Shown piece by piece: positions 41,020-50,426 of a stretch of DNA of 64,000 nucleotides (positions are counted from its first letter, which is position 1; each line of letters begins with the position of its first letter). The notes beneath the pieces are model-generated. The model had not been told where the DNA came from. It was given only the letters and a program-made list of their open reading frames with translations, and did no database searches. The stretch is from Serratia rubidaea. Lineage in GTDB: Bacteria > Pseudomonadota > Gammaproteobacteria > Enterobacterales > Enterobacteriaceae. The DNA is taken from positions 558,001 to 622,000 of the forward strand of contig LR590463.1 in the NCBI GenBank assembly GCA_901472405.1, read 5' to 3'. Both the position numbers and the translations under genes were made by a program.

Positions 41020-43191
41020 TTAATGCTGGGGTGAAACTTTGACCTCGCCCTCAGAGTTGGACGCCGTCTGCGCCGGCACCGGCACGTAAGGCGTCTCCTG
41101 ATCGCTGCGCTGCGGGTTTTTGCGCGCCGCCAGCGCGGTTTTAATCCCGTAGAAGATAATGGCGTACACCACCAGCAGGAACAGAATGCTCAGGCCGGCG
41201 TTGGTGTAGTTGTTCACCACGATATGCTGCATATTGGCGATCTGCTGCGGGCTCAGGTCGCCGCCGGCGGCGATTTTCTGCTTGTACTCGTTCGCCAGGA
41301 AGAAGAAGCCTTCCAGCTGCGGATTATCGCTCAGCAGCTTCAGACCCAGCGCATAGGTGGTGCAGATCAGCAGCCACACCGCCGGCAGCACCGTCACCCA
41401 GATGTAGCGGGTGCGCTTCATCTTGATCAGCACCACGCTGCCGAGCACCAGCGCCACCGCGGCCAGCATCTGGTTGGAGATGCCGAACAGCGGCCACAGG
41501 CTTTTCACGCCGCCGAGCGGGTCGACCACCCCCTGATACAGCAGGTAGCCCCACAGGCCGACGCAGCCGGCGGTGCCGATAATGCCGGCCACCAGCGAGT
41601 CGGTTTTTTTCAGGAACGGCACGAAGTTGCCCAGCAGATCCTGCAGCATAAAGCGGCCGGAGCGGGTGCCGGCGTCCAGCGCGGTAAGGATAAACAGTGC
41701 CTCAAACAGAATGCCGAAGTGGTACCAGAAGCCCATATCCGCCGCCGGCATAATCTTGTGGAACACGTGCGCGATGCCCACCGCCAGCGTCGGCGCGCCG
41801 CCGGCGCGGTTCAGCACCGACGGTTCGCCGATGTCTTTTGCGGTCTGCAGGATCTGTTCCGGACTGATGACAAAGCCCCAGGAACTGACGGTGGCGGCGG
41901 CATGCACCGTCACATCCTTCAGCTGCGCCATAATCAGCGGCGCGTTATCGCCCCCCAGCTCGTGCAGGTTCGGCATGGTGATGCCCAGCGCTGCCGGCGG
42001 GGTGTTCATGGCGAAATACAGGCCCGGTTCGATAATCGACGCCGCCACCAGCGCCATGATCGCCACGAAGGACTCCATCAGCATTGCGCCGTAGCCGATA
42101 AAGCGCGCGTCGGTTTCACAGGCCAGCAGCTTCGGCGTGGTGCCGGAGGCGATCAGCGCGTGGAAGCCGGAGACCGCGCCGCAGGCGATGGTGATAAACA
42201 GGAACGGGAACAGCGAACCTTTCCATACCGGGCCGCTGCCGTCGACGAACTGGGTGACCGCCGGCATTTTCAAATCCGGGTTCAGGATCACGATGCCGAT
42301 CGCCAGCCCGACGATCACGCCGATTTTCAGGAAAGTGGCCAGATAGTCGCGCGGCGCCAGGATCAGCCACACCGGCAGCAGGGCGGAGATAAACGCGTAG
42401 CCGATCAGGGTGTAGGTGATGGTGGTGTCTTTAAAGGTCAGCGCCGGACCCCAGTACGGGTCATGGGCGATCACGCCGCCGAACCAGATGGAGGCCAGCA
42501 GCAGTACGATGCCGATCACCGACACCTCGCCCACGCGGCCGGGGCGCAGGAAGCGCATATAGATGCCCATAAACAGCGCGATCGGCACGGTGGAGCAGAC
42601 GGTGAATACGCCCCACGGGCTTTCCGCCAGCGCTTTCACCACGATCAGCGCCAGCACCGCCAGAATGATGATCATAATCAGGAAGCAGCCGAACAGCGCG
42701 ATGGTGCCCGGCACCGGGCCCATCTCCTTCTTGATGATCTCGCCGAGCGACGCGCCGTTGCGGCGGGAGGAGATAAACAGCACCATAAAGTCCTGCACCG
42801 CCCCCGCCAGCACCACGCCGCCGAGCAGCCACAGCGTGCCCGGCAGATAGCCGACCTGCGCCGCCAGCACCGGGCCCACCAGCGGGCCGGCGCCGGCGAT
42901 GGCGGCAAAGTGGTGGCCGAACAGCACGTTTCTGTTGGTCGGCACATAGTTCAGGCCGTCGTTATTCACCACCGCCGGGGTGGCGCGGCCGGCGTCCAGC
43001 TTCATCACCTTGGTGGCGATATACAGGCTGTAGTAGCGGTAGGCCACCAGATACACCGCGATCGAGGCGACGATGATCCACAGTGCGCTGATATGCTCGC
43101 CGCGCCGCAGCGCCACCACGCCGAGACAGGATGCGCCGATCACCCCCAGCAGCATCCATGGGAGATGTTTGAGAATCCCCGTTTGTTTCAT
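41020..43191 (-). CDS. btsT: pyruvate/proton symporter BtsT (CstA family)
   Basis: 723 residues with about 18 membrane helices. Family segments: [30 protein letters not shown] and [21 protein letters not shown]. Imports pyruvate; in E. coli it is induced by the BtsSR two-component system when pyruvate is present. The first gene of the btsT-yjiX-yjiA operon; the 245-base region upstream to the next gene presumably holds its promoter. Confidence 0.94.
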   Translation of the reverse strand: MKQTGILKHLPWMLLGVIGASCLGVVALRRGEHISALWIIVASIAVYLVAYRYYSLYIATKVMKLDAGRATPAVVNNDGLNYVPTNRNVLFGHHFAAIAGAGPLVGPVLAAQVGYLPGTLWLLGGVVLAGAVQDFMVLFISSRRNGASLGEIIKKEMGPVPGTIALFGCFLIMIIILAVLALIVVKALAESPWGVFTVCSTVPIALFMGIYMRFLRPGRVGEVSVIGIVLLLASIWFGGVIAHDPYWGPALTFKDTTITYTLIGYAFISALLPVWLILAPRDYLATFLKIGVIVGLAIGIVILNPDLKMPAVTQFVDGSGPVWKGSLFPFLFITIACGAVSGFHALIASGTTPKLLACETDARFIGYGAMLMESFVAIMALVAASIIEPGLYFAMNTPPAALGITMPNLHELGGDNAPLIMAQLKDVTVHAAATVSSWGFVISPEQILQTAKDIGEPSVLNRAGGAPTLAVGIAHVFHKIMPAADMGFWYHFGILFEALFILTALDAGTRSGRFMLQDLLGNFVPFLKKTDSLVAGIIGTAGCVGLWGYLLYQGVVDPLGGVKSLWPLFGISNQMLAAVALVLGSVVLIKMKRTRYIWVTVLPAVWLLICTTYALGLKLLSDNPQLEGFFFLANEYKQKIAAGGDLSPQQIANMQHIVVNNYTNAGLSILFLLVVYAIIFYGIKTALAARKNPQRSDQETPYVPVPAQTASNSEGEVKVSPQH

Positions 43192-43436
43192 GAGATATTC
43201 CTTATTCCAGTCTGCAAAATAATGTGTAAAAGCATCCGCTTATAGATTTTTAGGCTGCGGATGGCGTGCTCAGGTACTTCCCCGGTAACAAGGGGCAGGT
43301 TTAGGAACAGCTCATCATCGCGCGCGGCGTAAAGCGATGACAGATGAAATGGGTTAAGCGGTGCGATAGCCCGCCGAGCGGTTGAAATTGTCGGCTGAGC
43401 GGATCCGCCGCGCCGGACGCGCGGCGGGTGGGGGCG
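43192..43436. other. intergenic region upstream of btsT
   Basis: A 245-base gap between the btsT start and the end of the GT20-like gene. Expected to hold the btsT promoter and any BtsR site. I could not identify either with confidence, nor a terminator for the upstream unit. Confidence 0.35.
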
Positions 43437-44147
43437 TCAGCACAGCCGGCTGGCGTGCTGCGCGTCGGGAAAGATGGCGGTGCTGAAGATATGGCCGTCG
43501 ACCTGATACTGATTGTCGGGCAGCGGTTCGACCTGGTATTCGTTCGCCAGATAGTTGTGGAAATTATTGGCGTCGCTGAGGCTGCGAAAACCAATCAGAT
43601 CGTAATAGAGCAGCGACTCCACCAGCTCGCGGTGCTGGGGAATGTTTTTCAGCAGCGGCACGGCGGGGAACGGCAGCGCGAAGAAGAAGCCGCACGGGTT
43701 AAGCAGCCCCTGCTCCTTCAGCGCCGCACCGCAGGGCAGCAGCTGATAGTCGTCGATGCAGATTAAATCGCTCGGGCAGATATATTCGCTGGCGATGGCG
43801 GCGATCTGTCGGTTGACCTGGCGGTAGGCCTGATAGTTTTCCGGCGTGAAGTGGGCCAGCTCGGGACGGTTGTGGAACACCGGCCACAGTCCGTCGTGAT
43901 AGTAGCCCTGATAGTGGTAGTGAAATTCGCGGGTGGAAAAGGGGAAGGTCACCAGTTCATAGCCGTTGCTGTGCTGCACCTGTACCGGCCGACCGGCCGC
44001 GTCGGCGAAGTTTTCCACGTTGCTGTCCCAACCCAGCCACAGGCCCTGTCCGGCATCGGTCAGGGCGTCCAGCGCGTAGTCCTGCACGGCGGCGATAATA
44101 TCGCTGGCGTCGCAGTGTTTATTGGAAAGCAGAACCAGACGAGACAT
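43437..44147 (-). CDS. half-length trehalose-6-phosphate synthase-like protein (GT20 N-terminal domain)
   Basis: 236 residues that align with only the N-terminal Rossmann-like half of OtsA (about 470 residues). Shared segments: LLSNK, GLWLGWDS, LWPVFHNR, IDDYQLLP, GFFFALPFPAVPLL and YYDLIGFRSLSDANNF. Two active-site positions differ: the arginine after VVSN is lysine, and the first histidine of HDYHLLP is aspartate. The donor-binding C-terminal domain is absent, and no continuation is seen in other frames. It has a good AAGGAG before the ATG and lies 34 bases after the GS-like gene, so they form one operon. Probably not a sugar synthase in its own right. Confidence 0.8.
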   Translation of the reverse strand: MSRLVLLSNKHCDASDIIAAVQDYALDALTDAGQGLWLGWDSNVENFADAAGRPVQVQHSNGYELVTFPFSTREFHYHYQGYYHDGLWPVFHNRPELAHFTPENYQAYRQVNRQIAAIASEYICPSDLICIDDYQLLPCGAALKEQGLLNPCGFFFALPFPAVPLLKNIPQHRELVESLLYYDLIGFRSLSDANNFHNYLANEYQVEPLPDNQYQVDGHIFSTAIFPDAQHASRLC

Positions 44148-44181
44148 CAAAGGGCTCCTTATTGTTGGTCATTATTCGGGG

Positions 44182-45561
44182 TTACAGCAGCCAGGCGCGT
44201 TCGGCGTCGGTAATCAGCTGTTCAAACTGCGCCAGCTCCGCGCTTTTACAGCCGTGCCACAGCTCGCAGAACGCCGGGCCGAGCAGCCGACGCAGCGCAG
44301 CGCAATGCTGAAACAGCGCCAATGCCTGCGGCTGGCTGAGCGGCAGCGGCGTCGCCTGTGGGTCGTCATAGCCGTTGCCGCAGCTGGACGGCGGCAGCGG
44401 CAGGTTCTGCTCCAGCCCGAACAGCATGCCGGCGAGGATGGCAGCGACGGCCAGATAGGGATTGGCGTCGGCGCCGGCCAGCCGGTACTCGATGCGCTGG
44501 TTGGCCCGATCGGCGCAGGGCAGCCGCAGCGCCACGGTGCGGTTGTTGTAGCCCCAGGAGGCGCGCAGCGGCACATGCATCTCGGGGCGGAAGCGGCGGA
44601 ACGCATTGACGTTGGGCGCCAGCAGCGCCATCGACGCCGGCATCAGCGCCAGCATGCCGCCGAGCACCTGGCGCATCACCTCGCCGGGGGCGCCGTCCTG
44701 CGCGCTCAGCCGGTTGCGCCCCTGCGCATCCTGCAGACTGATGTGGAAGTGCAGACCGCTGCCGGCCGCCTGCGCGTCCGGCTTGGCCATAAAGCAGGCG
44801 TGCTGCCGGTGCTGCTGCGCCACCTGACGCACCAGCCGCTTCAGCGCCAGCAGCTGGTCGCAGCTGGTCAGCACCTCGGCGCTGTGGCGCAGGTTCAGCT
44901 CGTACTGGCCCGCGGCCGCTTCGGCCACCACGCCGGTCAGCGGCAGCGCCTGCAGCCTGGCGTGGCGGGCGATATCCTCCAGCAGCGCGCCGTGGCACGC
45001 CGGGGCATCGACGGCAAAGTTCTGCGATAACGTTTCTTCTTGCTGCCCGGGGCGCTGCTGCGGCGCGTGGAGATAAAACTCCAGCTCGGCGGCGATCACC
45101 GGGTAATAGCCGAGGCGATGCAGACGCTCAAGCAGCTGCGCCAGCACCACGCGCGGCTCCAGCGGGCAGGGCGCGCCGTCCGCCTCGCACATGGTCAGCA
45201 GCAGCTGCGCAATATGATGCGGGTCTTTGGCGCAGGGGCGCAGCGTGCCGCTCACCGGCAGGCACAGCCTGTCGGGTTCGCCGGCCTGCTGACCCAGACC
45301 GTGCTGTTCCACCACCTGGCCGTTAAGGTCCATCGCATACACCGACTGCGGGAAGTAGCAGCCCTGTTCCAGGGCGAACAGCTCAGAGACGGCGATGCGC
45401 TTGCCGCGGATGCGCGCGTTCAGATCGTGCAGATAGATATCGACGAATTCGGTGTCGGGATAATGGCGCAGGTAGCTCTCGACCTCGGCGGCGAGCGGCG
45501 CCTGCGGCGCCGGTGCGGGCGTCGTTAACAGCGGATGAAAATCGATGATATTAGCGTACAT
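44182..45561 (-). CDS. glutamine synthetase-family ligase (PuuA-like)
   Basis: 459 residues of the glutamine-synthetase fold. Visible motifs: the beta-grasp N-terminus (VESYLRHYPDTEFVDIYLHD), AELEFYLH with metal-binding glutamates, AGQYELNLRH, GSGLHFHISL and the RIEYRLAGADANPYLAVAAILAG end. This matches gamma-glutamylpolyamine synthetases, which add glutamate to putrescine or other amines. It is followed by the GT20-like half protein in one operon. A PuuB-like oxidase is encoded about 16 kb away (61549), so amine use may be split between loci. Confidence 0.88.
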   Translation of the reverse strand: MYANIIDFHPLLTTPAPAPQAPLAAEVESYLRHYPDTEFVDIYLHDLNARIRGKRIAVSELFALEQGCYFPQSVYAMDLNGQVVEQHGLGQQAGEPDRLCLPVSGTLRPCAKDPHHIAQLLLTMCEADGAPCPLEPRVVLAQLLERLHRLGYYPVIAAELEFYLHAPQQRPGQQEETLSQNFAVDAPACHGALLEDIARHARLQALPLTGVVAEAAAGQYELNLRHSAEVLTSCDQLLALKRLVRQVAQQHRQHACFMAKPDAQAAGSGLHFHISLQDAQGRNRLSAQDGAPGEVMRQVLGGMLALMPASMALLAPNVNAFRRFRPEMHVPLRASWGYNNRTVALRLPCADRANQRIEYRLAGADANPYLAVAAILAGMLFGLEQNLPLPPSSCGNGYDDPQATPLPLSQPQALALFQHCAALRRLLGPAFCELWHGCKSAELAQFEQLITDAERAWLL

Positions 45562-45829
45562 GGCGGCCCCCGTTGTGCAGCGGGAGGTCGCGGAAAAAGG
45601 CGGTGGTAACGTGCGGAGATAAACGCATGGATAGTGCTCTCATCAGGCCATAGCGGCGACATGATGATGTTATCCGGCGGGCGTAAAACCGTCTGTAAAA
45701 ACGCCGTAACGATTGCGGGCGGGGAGATAAAAATGGCGTAAATAGCGGGGAGTGTGTGTGGCGACGGTATAAGGGCATTGCCGTAAACGACAATGCCCAT
45801 GATGCAAGCTGCGCTGCAGGGGCGCAGGG
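45562..45829. other. intergenic region between the GS-like gene and yncE
   Basis: About 270 bases without a supportable gene. Both flanking genes are on the minus strand, so the segment carries the GS-like promoter and the yncE 3' end. GATGATGTTATC lies within it. No clear terminator. Confidence 0.35.
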
Positions 45830-46906
45830 TTATTTCAGGCTGACGCGAATAACATCGTCGGGCGCGCTGGCCTCTTTATCGCGGCTGGAAGCCTGCTTCA
45901 CGCTGACGTACAGCGTTTTGCCGTCCGGCGACAGCGCCAGGCTGTTCGGGTGGGTTGGCGTTTTCAGGGTTTCCCGCACCTGATAGGTATTGGCGTCAAT
46001 CACGCTGACGGCGCCGGCCTTGCGGTGGGTGACGTACACCTCGTTGCGTGCCGGGTTAAACAGCACGGCCAGCGATTCCGGCGCGTCGATTTTATGCAGG
46101 ATCTCGCCGTTGCGGGTATCTACCACCAGCACCTGCGGCTGTTTGGAATCGGTGATAAAGGCGCGGTGGTTTGCCGTATCCAGGCTGATATTCAGGAAAA
46201 AGTGCTCGTTGGCCGCATCCAGCTTCTTGCGCGTCAGCACTTTATTGGCGGCGGTGTCGATGGTGACCAGCTCGCCTTCGCTGTTGGTGACGTACAGGCG
46301 CTTGGCGGCGGCGTCCAGCGCCAGGCCGGTGCCGAATTTTCCGGTGCCTTTAATGGTGGCGCGCAGGGTCAGATCCTTGCCGTCCACCACCCAGACCACG
46401 CTGGACTCGCCGAGGCCGGTGATATAGACGGTATCGCTGCTTTCATCCGCCACCAGTTCGCGCGGCGCCAGCGGTTTCACGCCCTCGGCGCGCTTGCGCG
46501 CATCCAGCACCAGCCGGCCTTTCACCTCGCCAGTGGCGGCGTCGATGGCGGTGACGGAACTATTGACGGTGTTGCCGAAGAACAGCGTGTTGGTTTTGTT
46601 ATTGATGGCGGCGCCGAACGGCTTGATATCGTTGTGAATAATCTGGGTTACGTCCAGCGTGGTCGGATCCAGGCGATACACCACGCCGCCTTTGTCCAGC
46701 TTGCGGCTTTGCGAAGTCGCCAGATACAGCGCGTTTGCGCTTTGGCTGTACGCCATCTCATAGGCGCCTTTACCGACCGGCTTGCGCAGCAGCTCGGATT
46801 CGGCCTGCGCCTGAGAAGCGCCGGCAAACAGCAGGGTGGTCAGCAGCACCAGAGGGAAAACCGCGCGCCCGCCAAGGCGACGGCCGGTTGTCATTACAGC
46901 ATTCAT
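45830..46906 (-). CDS. yncE: YncE-type periplasmic beta-propeller protein
   Basis: 358 residues: signal peptide ending near AQA and seven propeller blades with repeats such as LYVTNSEGELVTIDTAANKV and HPNSLALSPDGKTLYVSV. E. coli YncE is an iron-regulated periplasmic propeller that binds DNA in vitro and is encoded next to the TonB receptor yncD. Here no yncD neighbour is present, but a Fur box lies upstream (47019-47037). Confidence 0.9.
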   Translation of the reverse strand: MNAVMTTGRRLGGRAVFPLVLLTTLLFAGASQAQAESELLRKPVGKGAYEMAYSQSANALYLATSQSRKLDKGGVVYRLDPTTLDVTQIIHNDIKPFGAAINNKTNTLFFGNTVNSSVTAIDAATGEVKGRLVLDARKRAEGVKPLAPRELVADESSDTVYITGLGESSVVWVVDGKDLTLRATIKGTGKFGTGLALDAAAKRLYVTNSEGELVTIDTAANKVLTRKKLDAANEHFFLNISLDTANHRAFITDSKQPQVLVVDTRNGEILHKIDAPESLAVLFNPARNEVYVTHRKAGAVSVIDANTYQVRETLKTPTHPNSLALSPDGKTLYVSVKQASSRDKEASAPDDVIRVSLK

Positions 46907-47018
46907 AACATCTCCATATGGTTAAAATTATTATTGCCGCGCAGCGGCCGGAACGGCTCAACATTGGCTTCAAAGACAGCAGCCTGCCGGGCGCATCGTC
47001 GTGCGCCGGTTATTATTT

Positions 47019-47037
47019 GAGAATAATAATCATTATT
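47019..47037. promoter_or_regulatory. Fur box upstream of yncE
   Basis: GAGAATAATAATCATTATT matches 16 of 19 positions of the Fur consensus. It lies about 110 bases before the yncE start, on the side from which yncE is transcribed. This predicts iron-repressed expression of yncE. Confidence 0.75.
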
Positions 47038-47097
47038 CATGCGAAAGGGGAGCGGTTTTATTGCCGCAGGTCCGCCGATGGGCCGTCTCGGCAGCGC

Positions 47098-47535
47098 TCA
47101 GGGGCGCAGAATCAGCCGGCCGTCGGGAGTATTGGCAAGGGAGAATTCGTGGCTATATTTACGTCGTTCCTGGTCGTGATTAAGCGAGACGCCCATCATC
47201 ACCGCATAGTTGCCAGCCTGCCATGCGGCCTGCGGGTATGTGACGCACTGGCCGGGCAGCAGTGCCGGCAGCGGATGAATGTCAGGCGAGGTCCAGACAA
47301 TATCCCATTGCTGCGATGACTGCCGGGAGACGATGATGCCGCGGTTTTGCAGGCTATCGTGAGGGCTGACGCTGTCGGCAGGTATGGCGAAGCAGGGCTG
47401 GTTATCTTGCAGCGAAACCTGCAGCGGGTAATACCACTGTTTTTCCAGCTGGCAGCCGCTTAGCGTGCTTAGGGTAAGTAATGCGGTGGCTGTACGTTGC
47501 ATAAGGTTTTTCACGCAGCTTGCCGGCAGAGTCAT
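47098..47535 (-). CDS. periplasmic lipoprotein, possible T6SS immunity type
   Basis: 145 residues from ATG 47535, which overlaps the stop of the preceding gene (ATGA); internal starts at 47514 (GTG) or 47502 (ATG) would give a tighter signal peptide. Lipobox LSGC. Two later cysteines (PCFAIP and GQCVTYPQ) match the layout of the lipoprotein at 21848-22279. Last of three coupled genes. A T6SS immunity role is only suggested by that resemblance. Confidence 0.75.
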   Translation of the reverse strand: MTLPASCVKNLMQRTATALLTLSTLSGCQLEKQWYYPLQVSLQDNQPCFAIPADSVSPHDSLQNRGIIVSRQSSQQWDIVWTSPDIHPLPALLPGQCVTYPQAAWQAGNYAVMMGVSLNHDQERRKYSHEFSLANTPDGRLILRP

Positions 47536-47927
47536 GATGACTTATCAACGAGCACGGTTAAAATCAGCGCCACGATAAATAAAACTCCTTCGAGCAGCAG
47601 AAACCGACCGTCGTTAATTAACCATGACTTTAATTTTCCCGAAGCCGCATACTGCAAAAAATCATAACTTTTCTGCGGCAGATAGTTTCCCTGCGTTATT
47701 TTTATTTCTTTATTTTTCAGGTTCCACCTGAACCATTGTGCTTTGATTGAGGTACCCAAGCTACCAAAATGGTCGGCAATAACGACATGGGGAGGAATGA
47801 AATGCCCATGCTCGATATAAGTTTGGTACAGAGAGGCGAATTCTTTTTTATATTGGCGTGAATATAGATATTTGAGTAACCCGCAAATTATGATCAGGGA
47901 AGCAACAATCAGCATCGCAATTTTCAT
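47532..47927 (-). CDS. inner-membrane protein of unknown function
   Basis: 131 residues with a membrane helix at each end (residues 3-19 and about 108-126) and a hydrophilic centre between. No family recognised. The start overlaps the stop of the upstream 44-residue frame (TAATG) and the end overlaps the lipoprotein start. The gene is moderately AT-rich. Confidence 0.75.
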   Translation of the reverse strand: MKIAMLIVASLIIICGLLKYLYSRQYKKEFASLYQTYIEHGHFIPPHVVIADHFGSLGTSIKAQWFRWNLKNKEIKITQGNYLPQKSYDFLQYAASGKLKSWLINDGRFLLLEGVLFIVALILTVLVDKSS

Positions 47928-48061
47928 TATTCACCAAAAATTAAATCTGCCGTTGTATCAGCAATATATCCGCCAAATAGCGTATGTGCATGATAAGTCA
48001 ATGATCCTGGCTGTTGGGCAATACAGTAGCCCGGTGCAATATTACGGTTTGGCGTCGCCAT
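47927..48061 (-). CDS. 44-residue protein, first gene of a coupled operon
   Basis: ATG 48059-48061 preceded by GGGAGGTAG; stop overlaps the next start (TAATG). The peptide has an MATPNRNIAPGYC head and a GGYIADTTADLIFGE end, no signal peptide and one cysteine. It is too short for a domain assignment. It could be a truncated remnant of a longer protein, but the ribosome site and coupling argue that it is translated. Confidence 0.6.
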   Translation of the reverse strand: MATPNRNIAPGYCIAQQPGSLTYHAHTLFGGYIADTTADLIFGE

Positions 48062-48302
48062 CTTCGTATCTACCTCCCTGTAGTTGACGCAGAAAAACTA
48101 GCATTTTCAAAGGGTCAATACCCGGCGACCGATCACGCGGCGGACGGTAAATATTCCTAAAAACTGACCGTGCTGCTCCCACCGGCGATGATGGCGGGTG
48201 TTGACCGATCTGGCCTATCTTGAAAGAGAAGACGACGCAGTTGTACTGCGCGAACGCGCGCCGGACGTGGCGCTGGCGCGCCCCTGAGCAGAGGAGCACG
48301 AG
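48062..48302. other. intergenic region, possible gene remnant
   Basis: About 240 bases. A frame from TTG near 48200 to the TGA at about 48285 encodes LAYLEREDDAVVLRERAP and could be the tail of a lost gene. It also holds divergent promoters for the 44-residue operon and the dehydrogenase genes. Nothing firm. Confidence 0.3.
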
Positions 48303-49225
48303 ATGCAGCAGATGAACACGATGGTACTGGGTGCGGGGCTGATGGGCATCGGCATCGCTACGCATTTTGCCCGTCACGGGCGGCAGGTGCTGCTGTACGA
48401 CACCGACCCCGCACGTCTGGCGGAGGTGCCGGCGGCGGTGGGCAGCATTCTGGCGGAGCTGGCGGCGGCCGGACTGGCCGATCCGCAGGAGAGTGCGGCC
48501 ACGCTGGCGCGTTTGCACACCACGAACGAGCTGGCGCAGGCGGCGTCGGCGCAGCTGCTGATCGAGGCGATCCCTGAACGGCTGGCGCTCAAACATGCGC
48601 TGTACGCCCAGCTGGAAGCGCTGATCGCCGACACGGCGATTATCGCCAGCAACACCAGCGGCCTGCCGCCGGACCAGCTGGCGGCGCCTCTGCGCCATCC
48701 GGAGCGGCTGCTGATCGCCCATTTCTGGAACCCGCCGCATCTGATCCCGCTGGTGGAGATCGTGCCCGGCAGCGCCACCGATCCGCGTCATCTGGCGACG
48801 GTCGAACGGCTGCTGACGGCGCTGGATCTGGAGGCGGTGGTGTTGGATCGCGCTGCGCCGGGCTTTGTCGGCAACCGCCTGCAGTTTGCGCTGCTGCGCG
48901 AGGCGCTGCATATCGTGCAAAGCGGCATCGCCAGCCCGCAGGTGGTCGACCAGGTGATGCGCGCCTCGCTGGGGCGGCGCTATGCGATGGTCGGGCCGCT
49001 GGAGGCGGCCGATATGACCGGGCTGGACACCGTGGCGGATATCGCTCGCCATCTGTTGCCGACGCTGGCCGCCGGCGACGGATGATGACGCTGGTGCAGG
49101 AAAAGGTGGAGCAAGGGCAGACCGGCCTGCGCAGCGGCGACGGCTTTTATCGCTGGGACGACGCGCGCAGGACGTGCATTGCGCAGCGGCGTACCCATCA
49201 GTTGCGCTTTGCGCTGAAGCCTTAA
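48303..49225 (+). CDS. 3-hydroxyacyl-CoA dehydrogenase family protein, one frameshift
   Basis: NAD-dependent dehydrogenase with an N-terminal Rossmann motif (VLGAGLMGIGIATHFA), the SNTSGLPP segment, HFWNPPHLIPLVEIVPG with the catalytic histidine, and a C-terminal dimerisation domain ending near FYRWDD. One base is missing near 49080; the corrected protein has 307 residues, the usual size of 3-hydroxybutyryl-CoA dehydrogenases. The next gene is a hydroxybutyrate dehydrogenase, so the pair may handle short 3-hydroxy acids. Confidence 0.87.
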
Positions 49226-49285
49226 ACCACCGGCGATATCGCGGCCTGTTCTCACTGACGGGCATCGTTTAACGGAGTGAAAATC

Positions 49286-50054
49286 ATGAATCTACACGGT
49301 AAAACCGCACTGGTGACCGGTTCGACCAGCGGCATTGGACTCGGGCTGGCCGATAGTCTGGCCGCCGCCGGCGCGCAGCTGATCCTTAACGGTTTCGGCG
49401 ACGTTGATCGGGCGCTGGCGCAAATCGCGCAGCGGGGAAAAGCGCCGGCTACCACGATGCGGACCTCAGCGATCCGGCGCAGATTGAAGCGATGATGGCG
49501 TATGCCGGGCGGCGGTTTGGCGGCGTTGATATTCTGGTGAATAACGCCGGCATTCAGCACGTAGCGCCGCTGGAGGACTTTCCGGTGGCGCAGTGGAACG
49601 CGATTATCGCCGTTAACCTCTCTGCGGTGTATCACACCAGCCGCTGGCGCTGCCCGGCATGCGCGCACGCGGCTGGGGACGGATTATCAACGTGGCGTCG
49701 GTGCACGGGCTGGCGGCGTCGAAGGAGAAGTCGGCCTATGTGGCGGCGAAGCACGGCGTGGTGGGGCTGACCAAGACCATCGCGCTGGAGACCGCGCGTA
49801 CGGCGATCACCTGCAATGCCATTTGCCCCGGTTGGGTGCTGACGCCGCTGGTGCAGCGGCAGATTGATCTGCGCGTCGCGGCCGGTGAGTCGCCGCAGCA
49901 GGCGCGTGATGCGCTGCTGGCGGAGAAGCAGCCGTCGCAGGAGTTTGTGACGCCGCAGCAGCTGGGTGAGCTGGCACTGTTTCTGTGCGGCGACGCCGCC
50001 GCGCAGGTGCGCGGTGCGGCCTGGAATATGGACGGCGGCTGGCTGGCGCAATAA
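49286..50054 (+). CDS. 3-hydroxybutyrate dehydrogenase-like SDR, two frameshifts
   Basis: Short-chain dehydrogenase: GSTSGIGLG cofactor motif at residues 12-20, NNAGIQH, the serine in NVASVHG and the YVAAKHG active-site motif. Ends in GAAWNMDGGW. Two single missing bases (near 49437 and 49643) break it; corrected length 256 residues, matching BdhA-type D-beta-hydroxybutyrate dehydrogenases. Start ATG 49286 with GGAGTGAAAATC upstream. A hairpin follows the stop. Confidence 0.87.
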
Positions 50055-50066
50055 ATAACGCTTCGG

Positions 50067-50090
50067 CGGATGCCGCCGCGACGGCATCCG
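50067..50090 (+). terminator. hairpin after the hydroxybutyrate dehydrogenase gene
   Basis: A perfect 9-bp stem (CGGATGCCG / CGGCATCCG) with a 6-base loop, followed by a weak T tract. Confidence 0.55.
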
Positions 50091-50426
50091 TTAGCCAATA
50101 TTTCCCTGTGGTAATTATCACGCCATGCATCTATTTTAACGTCCGTTTTATTTTTTCTGATTTGTTATGAAATATTAATGGCCGGCCGTATTATCGGTTA
50201 GAGAACGACATTTATGCTGATTATTTGCACATCATTTATTGTTTTGTTGCCGTTGGTAGCATTCTGATACGTTTTTATTTCTTCGCCGCTGCCATTTATC
50301 TTTTTATGTATTAGGTCATGAGATTTTATCCCTTGCGTCGCTTTGTTATATCGGGTAATTATTAATTTATGGCCAAGAGCCATGGCAGTTAATAATAAGA
50401 AAAACTTATTTCAGACAGGGGTAGTA
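50091..50426 (+). promoter_or_regulatory. AT-rich region upstream of the porin gene
   Basis: About 335 bases with low GC and no supportable gene. It should contain the porin promoter and a long leader. ACAGGGGTAGTA precedes the porin ATG. I cannot single out a promoter from several AT-rich candidates. Confidence 0.4.

Noticed and set aside
41224-43245. A 673-residue frame on the plus strand opposite btsT
   Set aside because: Antisense shadow with repetitive His/Gln/Arg content and no recognisable motif; btsT on the minus strand is unambiguous.
48200-48290. A short gene before the hydroxyacyl-CoA dehydrogenase
   Set aside because: The frame has only about 28 codons, no ribosome site and no recognised sequence. 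It could be a gene tail, but nothing supports it beyond being open.
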